A stretch of 64,000 nt of DNA from assembly GCA_030180135.1 (NCBI GenBank), contig CM058239.1:42419270-42483269 (forward strand), written 5' to 3'. The stretch's first letter is position 1, and each line of letters opens with the position of its first letter. This document shows, in pieces, positions 1-10,995 of the stretch. The notes under the pieces were generated by a model. That model was not told the DNA's origin. It was given only the letters and a program-made list of their open reading frames with translations, and searched no databases. The translations under genes were made by a program, and so were the position numbers. This DNA comes from Orychophragmus violaceus (taxonomy: Eukaryota > Streptophyta > Magnoliopsida > Brassicales > Brassicaceae).

Positions 1-430
1 ACATCACCAAACCGTCGGACAATCCCGGCTCGGTTACGTCATTAATCCGAAACATCAGTTTCGGAACCCGATGTGCAACGATCGACACACTTACTGTGTC
101 GATCGACACACCTCCACGAAAAGCCTGCATCGATCGACGCACTCATGCATCGATCGACACACACATTGTAAAACTCTATGTAAATGTGTATCCAATACAC
201 ATAAGTATGATCATTACCATAATGATCATTCCCACTTTCATGCTTCCAGTTTGCTTAGGTGTGTGACCCTATAGGATCATATAATACTGGCAGTAAGTCT
301 ACAACTTACAGACTGCAAGAGGCTTCTAGCAAAACATTGCAACCACCCAGTATTATACGAATGTCTGATCTCGACACACAACTATCATCAGGAGTGAGTA
401 CAAGTGTGATTTCAGGACACTATCCCAACA
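1..430 (-). repeat. 3' LTR of Copia-1 (partial)
   Basis: Positions 1-430 repeat 6626-7052 almost exactly and end in CCCAACA on the plus strand, the complement of the TGTTGGG start of the LTR. The start of this LTR copy (about 280 bp) lies to the left of the window. It contains several TCGATCGA palindromes between 77 and 165. Confidence 0.93.
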
Positions 431-441
431 ATCTCCCACTT
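431..441 (-). other. Polypurine tract of Copia-1
   Basis: The minus strand reads AAGTGGGAGAT directly before the 3' LTR. This purine run is the expected primer for plus-strand DNA synthesis. The same motif adjoins the LTRs ending at 19862 and 22432. Confidence 0.85.
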
Positions 442-1250
442 GTACTGGAATCATCAATTCCTATAATCCTTTTGTCTCTATATCTCGATTTGGCATAAGG
501 CAAGATTGGTGTCATCCTTATTGAGCCAACATCGTGTTTATCGAACTCCTGATCTCATACTGAACATTACAAACAACTGAACTACAGTTCGTTTGAGTGC
601 GGCCACACATTTTCTCAGTATTAAATCTTCGATAGGCCCTGAGATATTTATCTCCCGTTATTCAGGAGGGACAAATTCCATCTTGTTCCATCCCTGTTTC
701 AACGCACATTTCATGATATACTTGAACAGTGCCGTTATAGTCGTCAGTTACGGATCGACGTTTGACAAAGTCAAAATGCACCAATTCATATGCAAGAAAA
801 CATGATGAACCCAGGTCTAAGGACTATACTCTATAGTCGTAATGAGAACCTCTTATGACACAGATATAACTATCTTGTAGACTTCTCATTAGCGGGTCAT
901 GTCCGATCATATGTTCACTAACATATATCTATGTGACTGACTGCGATAATCATATCATTGGCTCCATGAAACTTAGCCAACAGTCACCTCACAATCTAGT
1001 CTCTAACGGTTGTCAGTGTCCCAATTCTACAACCTCGACTAGGGACAAAATAATTTATTAACTTATAGGGTTTCATGATCAAGTCCTCAACTTGATGACC
1101 TATAATATGTCATAAACTTATTTGGGACCATTGTTTAGATCACAATAAATAATGCTGAAATCAAATTTCATTAAAACACTTCCAAAAGAATGTTTACATG
1201 AGCATCTTATTATAACTTAAACAAAACCAAAACTCCCACTAGAATCTAGA
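442..1250 (-). other. 3' untranslated region of Copia-1
   Basis: No coding sequence is recognised between the gag-pol stop and the polypurine tract. The stretch is conserved as non-coding sequence in the two older family members (about 19863-20700 and 22433-23250), so it belongs to the element rather than to host DNA. Confidence 0.75.
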
Positions 1251-4200
1251 TTACATCTTAAGATCCATAATGCCTACAGCAGTCGTATGACTCTCATGCT
1301 TAGGCCTTGGGAGTGACTTGGTCAGAGGATCAGCGACATTCTCGTCTGTCGGAACTCGGCTGATCTTCACATCACCTCTATTGACGATATCACGAATCAG
1401 GTGATATCTCCTCTCCACGTGTTTGGACTTCTGGTGTGACCTTGGTTCTTTTGCCTGAGCAATGGCTTCGTTGTTATCACAAAATAAAGCCACTGGCTCC
1501 AAGATACTAGGAACCACACCAAGTTCAGTCATGAACTTCTTGATCCAAACAGCTTCCTTTGCCGCTTCTGAAGCAGCAACATATTCAGCTTCCGTTGTGG
1601 AATCAGCTACGGTATTCTGCTTAGAGCTCTTCCAGCTCACTGCACCGCCATTTAGACAGAAGACATATCCAGATTGTGATCGGAAATCGTCTCTGTCTGT
1701 CTGAAAACTCGCATCGGTGAATCCATTCACCACAAGTTCTTCACTTCCTCCATACACAAGGAATTTATCCTTAGTATGCCTCAAATACTTGAGAATGTTC
1801 TTGACAGCTGTCCAGTGAACTTCATCTGGATCAGATTGGTATCTACTCGTCATGCTTAACGCGTAAGCTACATCTGGACGAGTGCAGAGCATGACATACA
1901 TAATAGATCCTATTGCAGAAGCATAAGGAATCCTATTCATGCGTTCTCGCTCAGCAAGTGTCGTCGGACACTGCTTCTTGCTGAGACTCATGCCATGAGA
2001 CATCGGTATGAAGCCCTTCTTGGAATCTTGCATCCTGAATCTGTGCAACACCTTATCAACATAAAGTGTCCTGGCACAATCCAATCAGCCTATTCAATCT
2101 ATATCTGTAGATTCTGATTCCAAGAATGTACGCGGCTTCTCCCATGTCTTTCATGGAAAAACAACTTCCAAGCCAAGTCTTGACAGACTGAAGCAACGGA
2201 ACGTCATTACCGAGGAGGAGTATGTCATCGACATACAGTACAAGAAACGCAATTTTGCTCCCACTAGTCTTCTTGTAAACACATGGTTCTTCTTCGTTCT
2301 TGATGAAACCAAATTGTTTAACTGATTCATCAAAACGAAGATTCCAACTCCGTGATGCTTGCTTCAATCCATAAATGGATTTATGAAGCTTGCATACCTT
2401 TCCAGCGTCCTTAGGATCGACAAAACCTTCAGGCTGTGTCATATACACATCCTCTTCCAGAATACCATTCAGGAATGCGGTTTTGACATCCATTTGCCAA
2501 ATCTCATAATCATAATGAGCGGCAATTGCTAGAAGAATCCGAATGGATTTAAGCATAGCGACTGGGGAATAGGTTTTATCATAGTCAATACCATGAATTT
2601 GCTTGAAACCTTTAGCCACCAACCTCGCTTTGTAAATCTGTACATTGCCATCCACGTCAATCTTCTTTTTGAAGATCCATTTACATTCAATGGCTTTTGC
2701 ACCATTAGGTAAATCGACCAAGGACCATACTTGGTTTTCTGACATGGATCCCATTTCGGACTTAGAGGCTCCAAGCCACCTTTCGGAGTCCGGGCCCATC
2801 ATTGCTTCCGCGAAGTTCGCTGGTTCGTCACTATCAATGATCATCAGATCATTTGAATCGGTCACGATAAATCCATAGTATCTCTCGGGTTCGTGACGGA
2901 TCCTTCCGGATCTGCGAACTTTAGGCTCCACAGGCGCCGGTTCCACAAAACTTTGTGGATCCAACTGCTGCTCCTCCTCAGCAGGTTGAGCAGTCTCCTG
3001 TGCATCTCGAATTTCTTCAAGATGTACTTTACTCCCACTATTTTTCTTAGAGAGAAACTCCCTCTCAAGAAAAGAACAGTCCCGAGCAACAAATACTTTG
3101 TTCTCAGATTGGTTGTAAAAGTAGTATGCCTTGGTTTCCCTAGGATAACCAACGAAGTAGCATTTATCTGATTTGGGTGCAAGCTTGTCAGAGATTAAAC
3201 GTTTGACATAAGCTTCACAACCCCAAATCCTCAGGAAAGACAGACTAGGAACATTCCCAGTCCACATTTCATGTGGTGTCTTTTCCACTGATTTAGATGG
3301 TACCCTATTTAGTGTAAACGCAGACGTTTCTAGAGCGTATCCCCAAAAGGATAATGGAAGATTAGAATGACTCATCATAGACCGAACCATGTCCAACAAG
3401 GTTCGATTCCTCCTCTCTAACACTCCATTCCATTGGGGTGTTCCAGGAGGAGTGAGTTGTGAAACAATTCCACACTCGCTCAGATAGTCGCTGAATTCTT
3501 GACTCAAGTATTCTCCTCCGCGATCCGATCGCAGAACTTTGATACTTTTGCCAAGTTGATTCTGTACTTCATTCTTGAATTCCTTGAATCTATCAAAGGA
3601 TTCTGACTTGTGTCTCATCAAATAGACATAGCCATACCTACTGAAGTCATCAGTGAAGGTTATGAAGTACTTATAATTTCCTCTGGCAACAGTACTCATC
3701 GGCCCACATACATCAGTATGAATAAGGCCCAATAAGTCACTGGCCCTTTCATTTGGTTTGTTGAAAGGGGCTCTAGCCATTTTGCCTATCAAACAAGATT
3801 CGCATTTCTCACATGATTCGAAATCAAATGAGCCCAGAAGCCCATTTCTATGGAGCCTTTGGATGCGTTTCTCATTTATGTGGCCCAAACGACAATGCCA
3901 TAAGAAAGTCGGGTTTTCGTCATTGGACTTAAACCGCTTTGTATTTATGTTAAAGACAGGCATTTCTTGGTTTAAAATATATAACCCATTATCTAATGGG
4001 GCACTACCATAAAACGTACCATCACGATTAAAAGAACAAACTTTATTCTTAACAGCAAAATCAAAACCTTCCAAATCCAAAACGGAAACTGAAATTATGT
4101 TTCTGCTTATCGCAGGTACAAAGTAGCAATTATTTAAAATTAAAACCATGCCCGATGGTAAGGACAACTCGTAGGTGCCTACGGCCAGTGCAGCAACCTT

Positions 4201-5217
4201 AGCTCCATTCCCGACCTGTAGCTCCACTTGTCCTTTCTTCAGCGTCCTACTGTTTCTTAGTGCCTGCACATCAGTACAAATATGAGCACCGCAGCCGGTA
4301 TCCAATACCCACGAAGTAGAACTAGAAGACATAACATTAAGTTCGATAACATAAATACCTGAATCAGACGCATCATACGTCTTTTTCAGCTTCTTGTAAT
4401 CTTCCTTGAACTTCTTGCAGTCTCTCTTCCAATGCCCCAACTGCTTGCAGTAGTTGCACTTATCCTCAGGAGAAGGCCCGGATTTGGGCTTGGGCTTGGG
4501 CTTGTCTTGACTTTCAGTCTCGACAACCTGGGTCTTTCCCTTATCCTTCTTAGGTTTCTTAAACCTTTTACCCCCTTGTACCATCAGGACACTGGGAGTA
4601 GCCTTCTTGAGATTCGGTTCTGCTGTCTTCAGCATACCGTGCAACTCAGTCAATGTCTTAGTCATGTTTTGCATGTTGTAGTTCATGATGAACTGATCAA
4701 AACACGACGGCAAAGACTGCAGAATCATGTCAGTGGCTAGCTCCTGACTAATGGCACAGTCCAGTTTCCCCAGGTTATCAATGTAACCCATCATTTTAAG
4801 GACATGAGGACTTACTGGACTGTCCTTAGCCAGCTTGCAATCCATGAGAGATTTAACTGTCTGGTATCTCTCTGTGCGAGCTTGCTCCTGAAACAAAGCT
4901 TTCAGGCTGTTAATCATCTCAATGGGTGACAACACGTTCTCATATTGCTTCTGCAGCTCAGAGTTCATAGTCACCAGCATTAGACAATTAACATCTTTGA
5001 CATCCGCTGAATGCTTATCCCAAGCATTCTTTTCTGTCTGCGGAGCATTGGAACGTGGCCTCTCGGTGAGAACTCTTTCAAGGACATATTCCTTGTTCTC
5101 CTGCCTGAGAACTATTCTCAGGTTCCGATACCATTCTAAGAAATTAGATCCATTTAACGTGTCCTTCTCAAGGACGGATCTCAGTGAGAAAGTGTTGATG
5201 TGATTTGAGACAGACAT
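1251..5217 (-). pseudogene. Copia-1 gag-pol polyprotein, single frameshift
   Basis: Encodes the structural and enzymatic polyprotein of a copia retrotransposon. Starting at the ATG at 5217 the order is gag (residues 1 to about 245), CCHC zinc knuckle CNYCKQLGHWKRDC (near 255), aspartic protease with DTG instead of the more usual copia DSG (near 304), GAG-pre-integrase with HCRLGH, integrase with catalytic TD, SDRGGEY and ERRNR (about 500-605), and reverse transcriptase with YVDD (near 992). RNase H follows in a second frame (2084-1251), with TDAS, STTEAEY and CDN motifs. The two frames join around 2070, where one extra T in a T run best explains the shift. Everything else is open, so the element may have been active until recently. 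The leader upstream has no other gene. Confidence 0.93.
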
Positions 5218-5837
5218 AGCTGTAATTTAAGAGAGATAGATTTTAGTTATAATGCTCAAGAAATGAGAATTCTTATCTAATAAGAAAAACTCGCATTGTA
5301 TTCAAAACTATGTTTTCTCGGATGAATACAATGAGCCAAGACCCTCAGATTACTAAAATTCGAGTGGGCGACTCGCCGTTACTCAAACTTTAGCTATCTA
5401 GGTAAGCAAATCATTGCTAATTGTACTCGGTACAATTCTTGGTCGTGGATAAGACAAACTATGTCCAATCCACTCCGATGTCTCTGGGCCCAGAACTTCT
5501 GGCAGCCCAGTCAAGTGAAACCAATCCATTATCTGCCTTGTGATCACTGACAGTTGCAATGCAAATCTGTCAATGATCACCTGCCTTACTCACGTTGCAG
5601 TGGATACCGAGGACTCCAAGATTATCCAACAAACGACACGAGTCTTGACAGTAGACCAGATCGGGCAAGACATCAAGAACACTTGATATTTAGTTGAGGA
5701 AATGAACTATTTAATCTTGGTGCATATCCAATACACATCCAAGAAGTTATTAATTTAATCAAAACATTCAGTTTTATTAAGTTTAGTTTTATTCGATTTG
5801 GTAATCGCAACTATAGGTCCAACCTTTGAGTCTGCGA

Positions 5838-6180
5838 GTTGTGTGTCGATCGACGCATCCTTGCATCGATCGACACATCCTAACCACAATCAAAATTGGT
5901 CTCCGGTTCAATCCAATTGAACCGAAACCAACCGACTGAATCGATCGATGCACCCAGTGCGTCGATCGGTACAGTGCGAGTTTTCGCTGTGTATCGATCG
6001 ACACAAGATTTGTGTCGATCGACGCTATGCGAACAACCCAAAATTTTTACGAGTTTTCGCTCTGCGTCGATCGATGCACGCTTTGCACCGATCGACACTC
6101 TGCGACAAACCCTAAAAGGTTTACGTGTTTTCGCTCTGCATCGATCGATGCACGCTTTGCACCGATCGACACGTTGCGAC
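5838..6180 (-). repeat. TCGATCGA palindrome array in Copia-1 leader
   Basis: About ten copies of a CGATCGA-centred palindrome (forms such as GTGTCGATCGACAC, CATCGATCGATG and diverged CACCGATCGACAC) lie in the untranslated leader between primer binding site and gag. From 5977 they are organised as three tandem units of 73-75 bp, each with two palindromes about 20 bp apart followed by TGCGACAAACCCTAAAA-like sequence (unit starts near 5977, 6050 and 6125). No ORF on either strand looks like a protein. Similar palindromes are in the LTRs and in the leader of the related element at 27640-28040. Confidence 0.85.
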
Positions 6181-6328
6181 AAACACATGAATCGAATTTC
6201 AAGCATAAGCTTTTAATCTTTTTAATCCGAGATTAACACTTGAAAAAACGATTTTAGCAGGCTATAATCAATTCAACAAACCCAGTTTTCGAATTAATTT
6301 CATCAGATTCAATAGCCTAAACCCTAAC

Positions 6329-6342
6329 ATGCTCTGATACCA
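6329..6342 (-). other. Primer binding site of Copia-1 (initiator tRNA-Met)
   Basis: The minus strand reads TGGTATCAGAGCAT one base after the 5' LTR. TGGTATCAGAGC is the classical plant copia primer site, complementary to the 3' end of initiator tRNA-Met. The same motif adjoins the other 5' LTRs at 8691, 28178 and 58286. Confidence 0.93.
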
Positions 6343-6343
6343 C

Positions 6344-7052
6344 TGTTGGATCTCCTAGGATCTAGGGTTTGATATATTGAATAAAAACCAACCTCGTTCT
6401 TACCTTTCTGGAAGCGGAATTGAGATGGTGAACGAGATCAGTGGAGCAACGCAATCGCCTTGCCTCTACCAGATACACACGCACACAAGCTGGAACAACG
6501 GGATGCTAGTACCGAATTGTGTGGGATCTCAGAGTTTTGGAGTTTCTGCTTTTCTGTCAGAGAGAACAGAAGACAACTTGGGTTCAGGTCGACCATATAA
6601 GACCTTATATATCGACCTGGAAATGACATCACCAAACCGTCGGACAATCCCGGCTCGGTTACGTCATTAATCCGAAACATCAGTTTCGGAACCCGATGTG
6701 CAACGATCGACACACATACTGTGTCGATCGACACACCTCCACGAAAAGCCTGCATCGATCGACGCACTCATGCATTGATCGACACACACATTGTAAAACT
6801 CTATGTAAATGTGTATCCAATACACATAAGTATGATCATTACCATAATGATCATTCCCACTTTCATGCTTCCAGTTTGCTTAGGTGTGTGCTATAGGATC
6901 ATATAATACTGGCAGTAAGTCTACAACTTACAGACTGCAAGAGGCTTCTAGCAAAACATTGCAACCACCCAGTATTATACGAATGTCTGATCTCGACACA
7001 CAACTATCATCAGGAGTGAGTACAAGTGTGATTTCAGGACACTATCCCAACA
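6344..7052 (-). repeat. 5' LTR of Copia-1 (709 bp)
   Basis: On the minus strand it runs from TGTTGGG (7052) to TCCAACA (6344). A TATA-like run (GATATATAAGG on the minus strand near 6600-6615) is the likely promoter. The plus-strand motif GTACC follows at 7053-7057 and would be the target duplication; its partner is outside the window. Confidence 0.93.
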
Positions 7053-8540
7053 GTACCAACTCCAACTTCTCAGGTTTGGGCTCTCTTCCATCTTTTGAGA
7101 AACTGACCCGTTTCTGTTTTCCAAGGATACAACTTTCACACATCTGATGATCCACCGTCTTCAGATCTGGAAGCACGCCATTTGCCGCCAAAAGTTTCAA
7201 TCCTTTCTCACTCATGTGCCCCAACCTGCAATGCCACAACTTAGTCTGTTTGGCATTCTCAACAATCGCAACAGTATCTTCATGACTCATCGTCATATAA
7301 AGAGTGCCTCTTTTATGACCTCTAGCAACAACCATGGAACCTTTCTTCACACTCCATGCTCCACCACCAAAATTGACATCGTGCCCTGCATCATCAAGTT
7401 GACCTACTAAGATAAGATTTCTCATCAACTTTGGCACATACCTAACCTTTGCGATCTTCCATACACGACCATCTGACATCTTCAAGTTGATATCTCCAAT
7501 ACCAACTATGTCCAAAGGTAAACCATCAGCTAGATATACCTTCCCATAATTTCCAGCAACATAGTTCTCCATTATGTTGTGGTGTGGTGTCGTGTGAAAT
7601 GATGCTCCAGAGTCTAGAACCCAAGACTCGATCGGGCTATCAACATAGGAGATCGACGCTTCATTGGTGTTTACAGCCGCATCATGAGCTTCACCTTTTC
7701 TTAGAGAATCAGCAGATACTACCAATGCATCACCGATCTCATGTGTGACTGCATTGGCTCCGGCTCCCTTGTTGCCTTCCTTCTTTGAAATTGCCCAGCA
7801 ATTCTTTCTTATGTGGCCCGTCTTTCCACAGTTCCAACATTCAGCGGGCTGCTTGAATTTGGACTGGCTTCTTCCATTTCTTGACTTCGCCCTGCCATGG
7901 TTCCGGTTGTTTCTGTCTTGGCTCATGCCTCTGTTTTCCACGTTGAAAGCAGAGCTCGTTGAAGCTTCACCAGAGTCGATCCTACGAACTTCTTCAGAAA
8001 GGATACGATCTCGAACATCATTAAACTTAAGTTTATGATTTCCCACAGAATTACTAACCGATGCCTTCATTGGCTCCCAACTATTTGGCAGAGATGCCAA
8101 CAAATCAATGCCCGCACTTCATCTTCAAACTCGATTTCAACGGACGATAATTGGTTGATAATCGTGTTGAATTCATTCACGTGTGCTGCAACGTGGCCAC
8201 CTTCTTCCATCTTTAAATGAAAAAGTTTCTTCATGAGAAATACCTTGTTATTTGCCGAAGGTTTCTCATACATATCCGAGAGAACTTTCATGAGCCCTTC
8301 TGTGGTCTTCTCCTTCGCAACGTTGTGAGCAACGTTCTTCGACAGTGTTAACCTGATAACACCAAGAACTTGTCTGTCAAGGAGCTCCCACTCAGCCTGA
8401 TCCATCTTCTCAGGCTTCTTGCTCAATGGTTGATGAAGCTTTCTTCCGTACAGATAATCTTCAATTTGCATTCTCCAGAATGCATAATCTGTACCGTCAA
8501 ATTTCCCGATACCGTGCGCCGAACCATCTTCGCCTCCCAT
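7053..8540 (-). pseudogene. Copia-2 gag and protease, truncated and frameshifted
   Basis: Starts with MGGEDGSAHGIGKFDG at 8540. The gag portion carries the W-x-M-x-I-E-D-Y-L motif typical of copia gag. A one-base deletion near 8100 shifts the frame. The second frame then contains a CCHC knuckle (CWNCGKTGHIRKNC), a protease active site SWVLDSGAS and the HCRLGHMS / CESCILGK GAG-pre-integrase motif. Sequence after ...PEKLELV is Copia-1 LTR. It would act in the cytoplasm to form virus-like particles; broken here by the frameshift and the insertion. Confidence 0.9.
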
Positions 8541-8690
8541 CGTTTCTGATTATCTTTTGCGAACCACCGTGTAATAAAACACCTCCGTCGACAAACCGAT
8601 GTCGCCGACAAAATTATACTATTCACGAATACACTATTCACGTGAATAGTAACCCCGCAAAAAACTTGACCGAGATTATCACAACCCCCT

Positions 8691-8702
8691 GCTCTGATAC
8701 CA
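8691..8702 (-). other. Primer binding site of Copia-2
   Basis: The minus strand reads TGGTATCAGAGC two bases inside the LTR boundary at 8705, complementary to initiator tRNA-Met. Confidence 0.9.
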
Positions 8703-8704
8703 GT

Positions 8705-9141
8705 TGTCAGGAAATAAACTCGAATTTCCTCGAAAACCAGAAATATGAGACCGAAGAAAATGCACACAAATTTGTTAACGGAGTTCGGCCAATCGTGCCT
8801 ACATCTCCGGACCTGCTACAGATCTTTATATTAATCACCGGGAAATTACAAAGCTCTCAACTCACACCCAAAACCCAAATACACTCAAGAAAATTAAACT
8901 CAAATTTTCTTACAAAGAAAAGATTTTTTTTTTCTCTCTTTCTCTCTTGTTTTTCTTTGTTTTGGGATGAATTATGGTGAAGAATTTCACCATCTATTTA
9001 TAGGGAAAGTAGAAGGTTACATGAGTTGAAATTGTTGACAAAAGCAAGCCAACACCTTTTGACTTTTTCACCTCCTCTCATCCATCTACTTTTCACCTAT
9101 CCCACCGTCCATGTCTTACGTAAGTGATTACGTAACTAACA
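8705..9141 (-). repeat. 5' LTR of Copia-2
   Basis: On the minus strand the LTR would run TGTTAG to CTGACA, a matching 6-bp inverted terminus, with a TATA box (CCCTATAAATAG) near 8992-9005. The right boundary is chosen from the inverted terminus; an alternative TGTTAG start lies at 9172. The second LTR is not in the window, so the boundary is uncertain. Confidence 0.75.
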
Positions 9142-9156
9142 GGGCAAACGGGTCAT

Positions 9157-9257
9157 GTGATGTGAACTAACAACGTCTTGGAAACAACATTCAATGGGAC
9201 TTTTAGATCTTACGTTCGTTTCTATATAAAATCTCAAACGTTTGTTAGTTCACATCA
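9157..9257. repeat. 20-bp inverted repeat (possible small MITE or stem-loop)
   Basis: GATGTGAACTAACAACGT (about 9159-9176) is the reverse complement, with one extra base, of 9238-9257. The arms enclose about 60 bp containing a TATATAAA run. No target duplication could be fixed. Confidence 0.45.
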
Positions 9258-10019
9258 CATCATTAGATCTTAGCTTTGTGATAACTGAACTTCTTCTTTC
9301 ATGGGACCAAACGAACAAAACAGAACCAAAAAACCAAAAACATAGAAATCCTTTCAAAATGAGAAGAAGAAAGAAATAAAAATGAAAATGGATCATTTGA
9401 CCAAAGTTTTGATAATCCGGAATAAAACTTCCACGGCCAATGAAAAAAACAAATGATACAGAAAACTTCTTGAAATTTTGGAAGATGCAGACGATTGTGT
9501 TTCTAAGCCATCCCAAGCTCACCTTATATAGGAATTCAAAACTTATCTCAAAAGCTTGGTATATGCCCTAAAATATTTTTATTTTCAAATTCGAAATAAC
9601 AGGATATTCAGAAAGATATTAAGCTTTTTTAAGGAAATGAATTAATTGTATGAATTTAAATCGAATTGATGACATTCCTCTAAATAAATCGACACCAAAC
9701 CCATTTGTTTATTTTTGGGTTTGCCATGTCACTTCCACGTCATCATTATCTGCTTCTACAGCTCTCTCGTGACGACACATCAGCATTCGCTCTAAGTTAC
9801 TTCTCATTTTAAAAATATAGATCCGTTTAGGCTATAATTGTTTAAATTCGTTGATTTTGTATCTGTTTAAATCTATTTATTTTAAGCATGTCAAGCTTCT
9901 CTTGAAGATGACAAATTTAAATTTTATTTTCTTGTTATTAAAGAAAATATTTGAAATAAATAATGTCGTTTAATAAATGTATAAATTAAAAATGAAAAAT
10001 GACCTGCAGATATATATCT
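9258..10019. other. AT-rich intergenic stretch, nothing recognised
   Basis: A 90-codon open frame (9522-9250, minus) has low-complexity phenylalanine-rich composition and no recognisable motif, so I do not call it a gene. No repeats with clear termini were found. Confidence 0.6.
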
Positions 10020-10995
10020 GTATAGGTCTGGGATTTAAAATCGAACCAAAATTTCCGAACCGAACCGGAATTTGGAAATTTCGGTTCGGTTTACTTTACC
10101 AAGACTGAACCGATCGGAAAACATATATATTGTAATCGGTTTTTGGCTCGGGTCGGTTCGGTTCAAGTAACCGAACGGTTAATCGTTCTAACCAATAATA
10201 TTTACAACCAGCTCTAGACACAGGCGTGATTCTCTATATAGTCCAAGTGTATTGAAATTTAAAACTCTCACAACCGATGTGGGATGTCACGAAGCCATAA
10301 AACACCTTAAATACACGCTTTACATTGTGGGCCTCAGATTGGACATAGGAAAATAGAGGCTCAAAACATTTCATTAAATTCAACTAAATATATTTGTATA
10401 CGAAGCCCAAGCCCACCCAACGAAACATTAGATCCGAAGCCACCCAATTCGGATCGACAGATTCCTTCTTCCTCAACACATTTTTTTTTTTAACATCTTC
10501 CTCCACAGAGATTATGTGATCAGAAACAGACATCAAGATTCAAGCCTCTGCGAAACCCTAATCGTTCATTCTTTTTAGATCGGATGTTTCTTTGAGTTTC
10601 TATTTCACTCTCTCGATCTGATTCTTCGTCTCCTTTCTCGATCTGATTTTTCTCTCTTTATCGATCTGATTCAAATATGATTCTTCTTCTTCTTCGACGA
10701 TTCTAGTGTTCTTCTATGTCGATTTGATGAGTAAATCGTGATATGATTTTATTCTACTCTCCTCTCTCTCTGGATCGATCTGCAACTTCTCGTTCTTTCT
10801 TTTTTTTGGGTCAAACTTCGGTTAATTTTTGGTTAATTGTCAAAATTAAAAAATAACCGAAAACCGAACCGAACCGAACCGTAATAGATTTCGGTTTAGT
10901 TCGGTAGATATTTTTAAAACCAAAATAACCGATGAACCGAACTAACCGAACCGATCAATTCGGTTTACCCGAAGTCCCAGGGCTACACCTATAAA
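10020..10995. repeat. Repeat bounded by inverted CCGAACCGAA-rich blocks
   Basis: 10030-10190 and 10850-10980 are rich in CGGTTCGG / CCGAACCG in inverted arrangement. The outer edges also mirror each other: TATAGGTCTGGGATTT at 10019 against the complement of GTCCCAGGGCTACACCTATA near 10990. The inside holds a pyrimidine-rich leader-like stretch but no ORF. Similar blocks occur near 44220-44400 and 45130-45290. I do not know the family. Confidence 0.45.
10234..10285 (-). promoter_or_regulatory. snRNA-type promoter motif pair (USE + TATA), orphan
   Basis: The minus strand carries ATCCCACATCG (10285-10275), which fits the plant snRNA upstream sequence element RTCCCACATCG, and a CTATATAG box at 10241-10234. 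The gap is about 33 bp, the spacing known for plant Pol II U-snRNA genes. The sequence downstream does not begin like U1, U2, U4, U5, U3 or U6, so no RNA gene is called. It may be a relic or chance. Confidence 0.4.

Larger units (their letters stand above)
1..7052 (-). mobile_element. Copia-1: Ty1/copia LTR retrotransposon, 3' LTR cut by window edge
   Basis: Reading on the minus strand the order is 5' LTR (6344-7052), primer binding site (6329-6342), long leader with palindrome array, gag-pol (5217 to 1251), untranslated tail, polypurine tract (431-441) and 3' LTR (430 down to the window edge). The gene order protease, integrase, reverse transcriptase, RNase H is that of Ty1/copia. The visible 430 bp of the 3' LTR differ from the matching part of the 5' LTR by about two substitutions and one 3-bp indel, so the insertion is young. 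Only one coding lesion was found. It sits inside the gag-pol of Copia-2: the base after the LTR (7053) continues the Copia-2 reading frame. The left target duplication lies outside the window. Confidence 0.95.
7053..9141 (-). mobile_element. Copia-2: older copia element, interrupted by Copia-1
   Basis: Only the 5' part is in the window: LTR (8705-9141), primer binding site (8691-8702), gag and protease, up to the GAG-pre-integrase region. The frame stops abruptly at 7053 where Copia-1 begins, so the integrase, reverse transcriptase and RNase H parts should lie to the left of the window beyond Copia-1. It is a different copia group from Copia-1: gag and LTR sequences are unrelated by eye. Confidence 0.9.

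Noticed and set aside
71..805. Plus-strand frames such as MCNDRHTYCVDRHTS and MSAATHFLSIKSS
   Set aside because: They lie in the LTR and 3' untranslated region of Copia-1 and recur only because the repeat recurs. The Asp-Arg-His repeats are translations of the TCGATCGACAC palindromes.
5880..6216. Frames on both strands with repeated RSMHALHRSTRC or SIDAR motifs
   Set aside because: The repeating protein text comes from the palindrome array. Both strands are open because the array is self-complementary.
6336..6360. Possible tRNA-Met fragment
   Set aside because: The match is only the primer-binding complement TGGTATCAGAGC of retroelements, not a tRNA gene. No full tRNA was found in the window.
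8423..8980. Frames of 114 and 184 codons across the Copia-2 leader and LTR
   Set aside because: They overlap gag in another frame and cross the primer binding site and LTR; no protein-like features.
9250..9522. 90-codon minus-strand frame
   Set aside because: Phenylalanine-rich low complexity, no recognisable motif and no supporting context.
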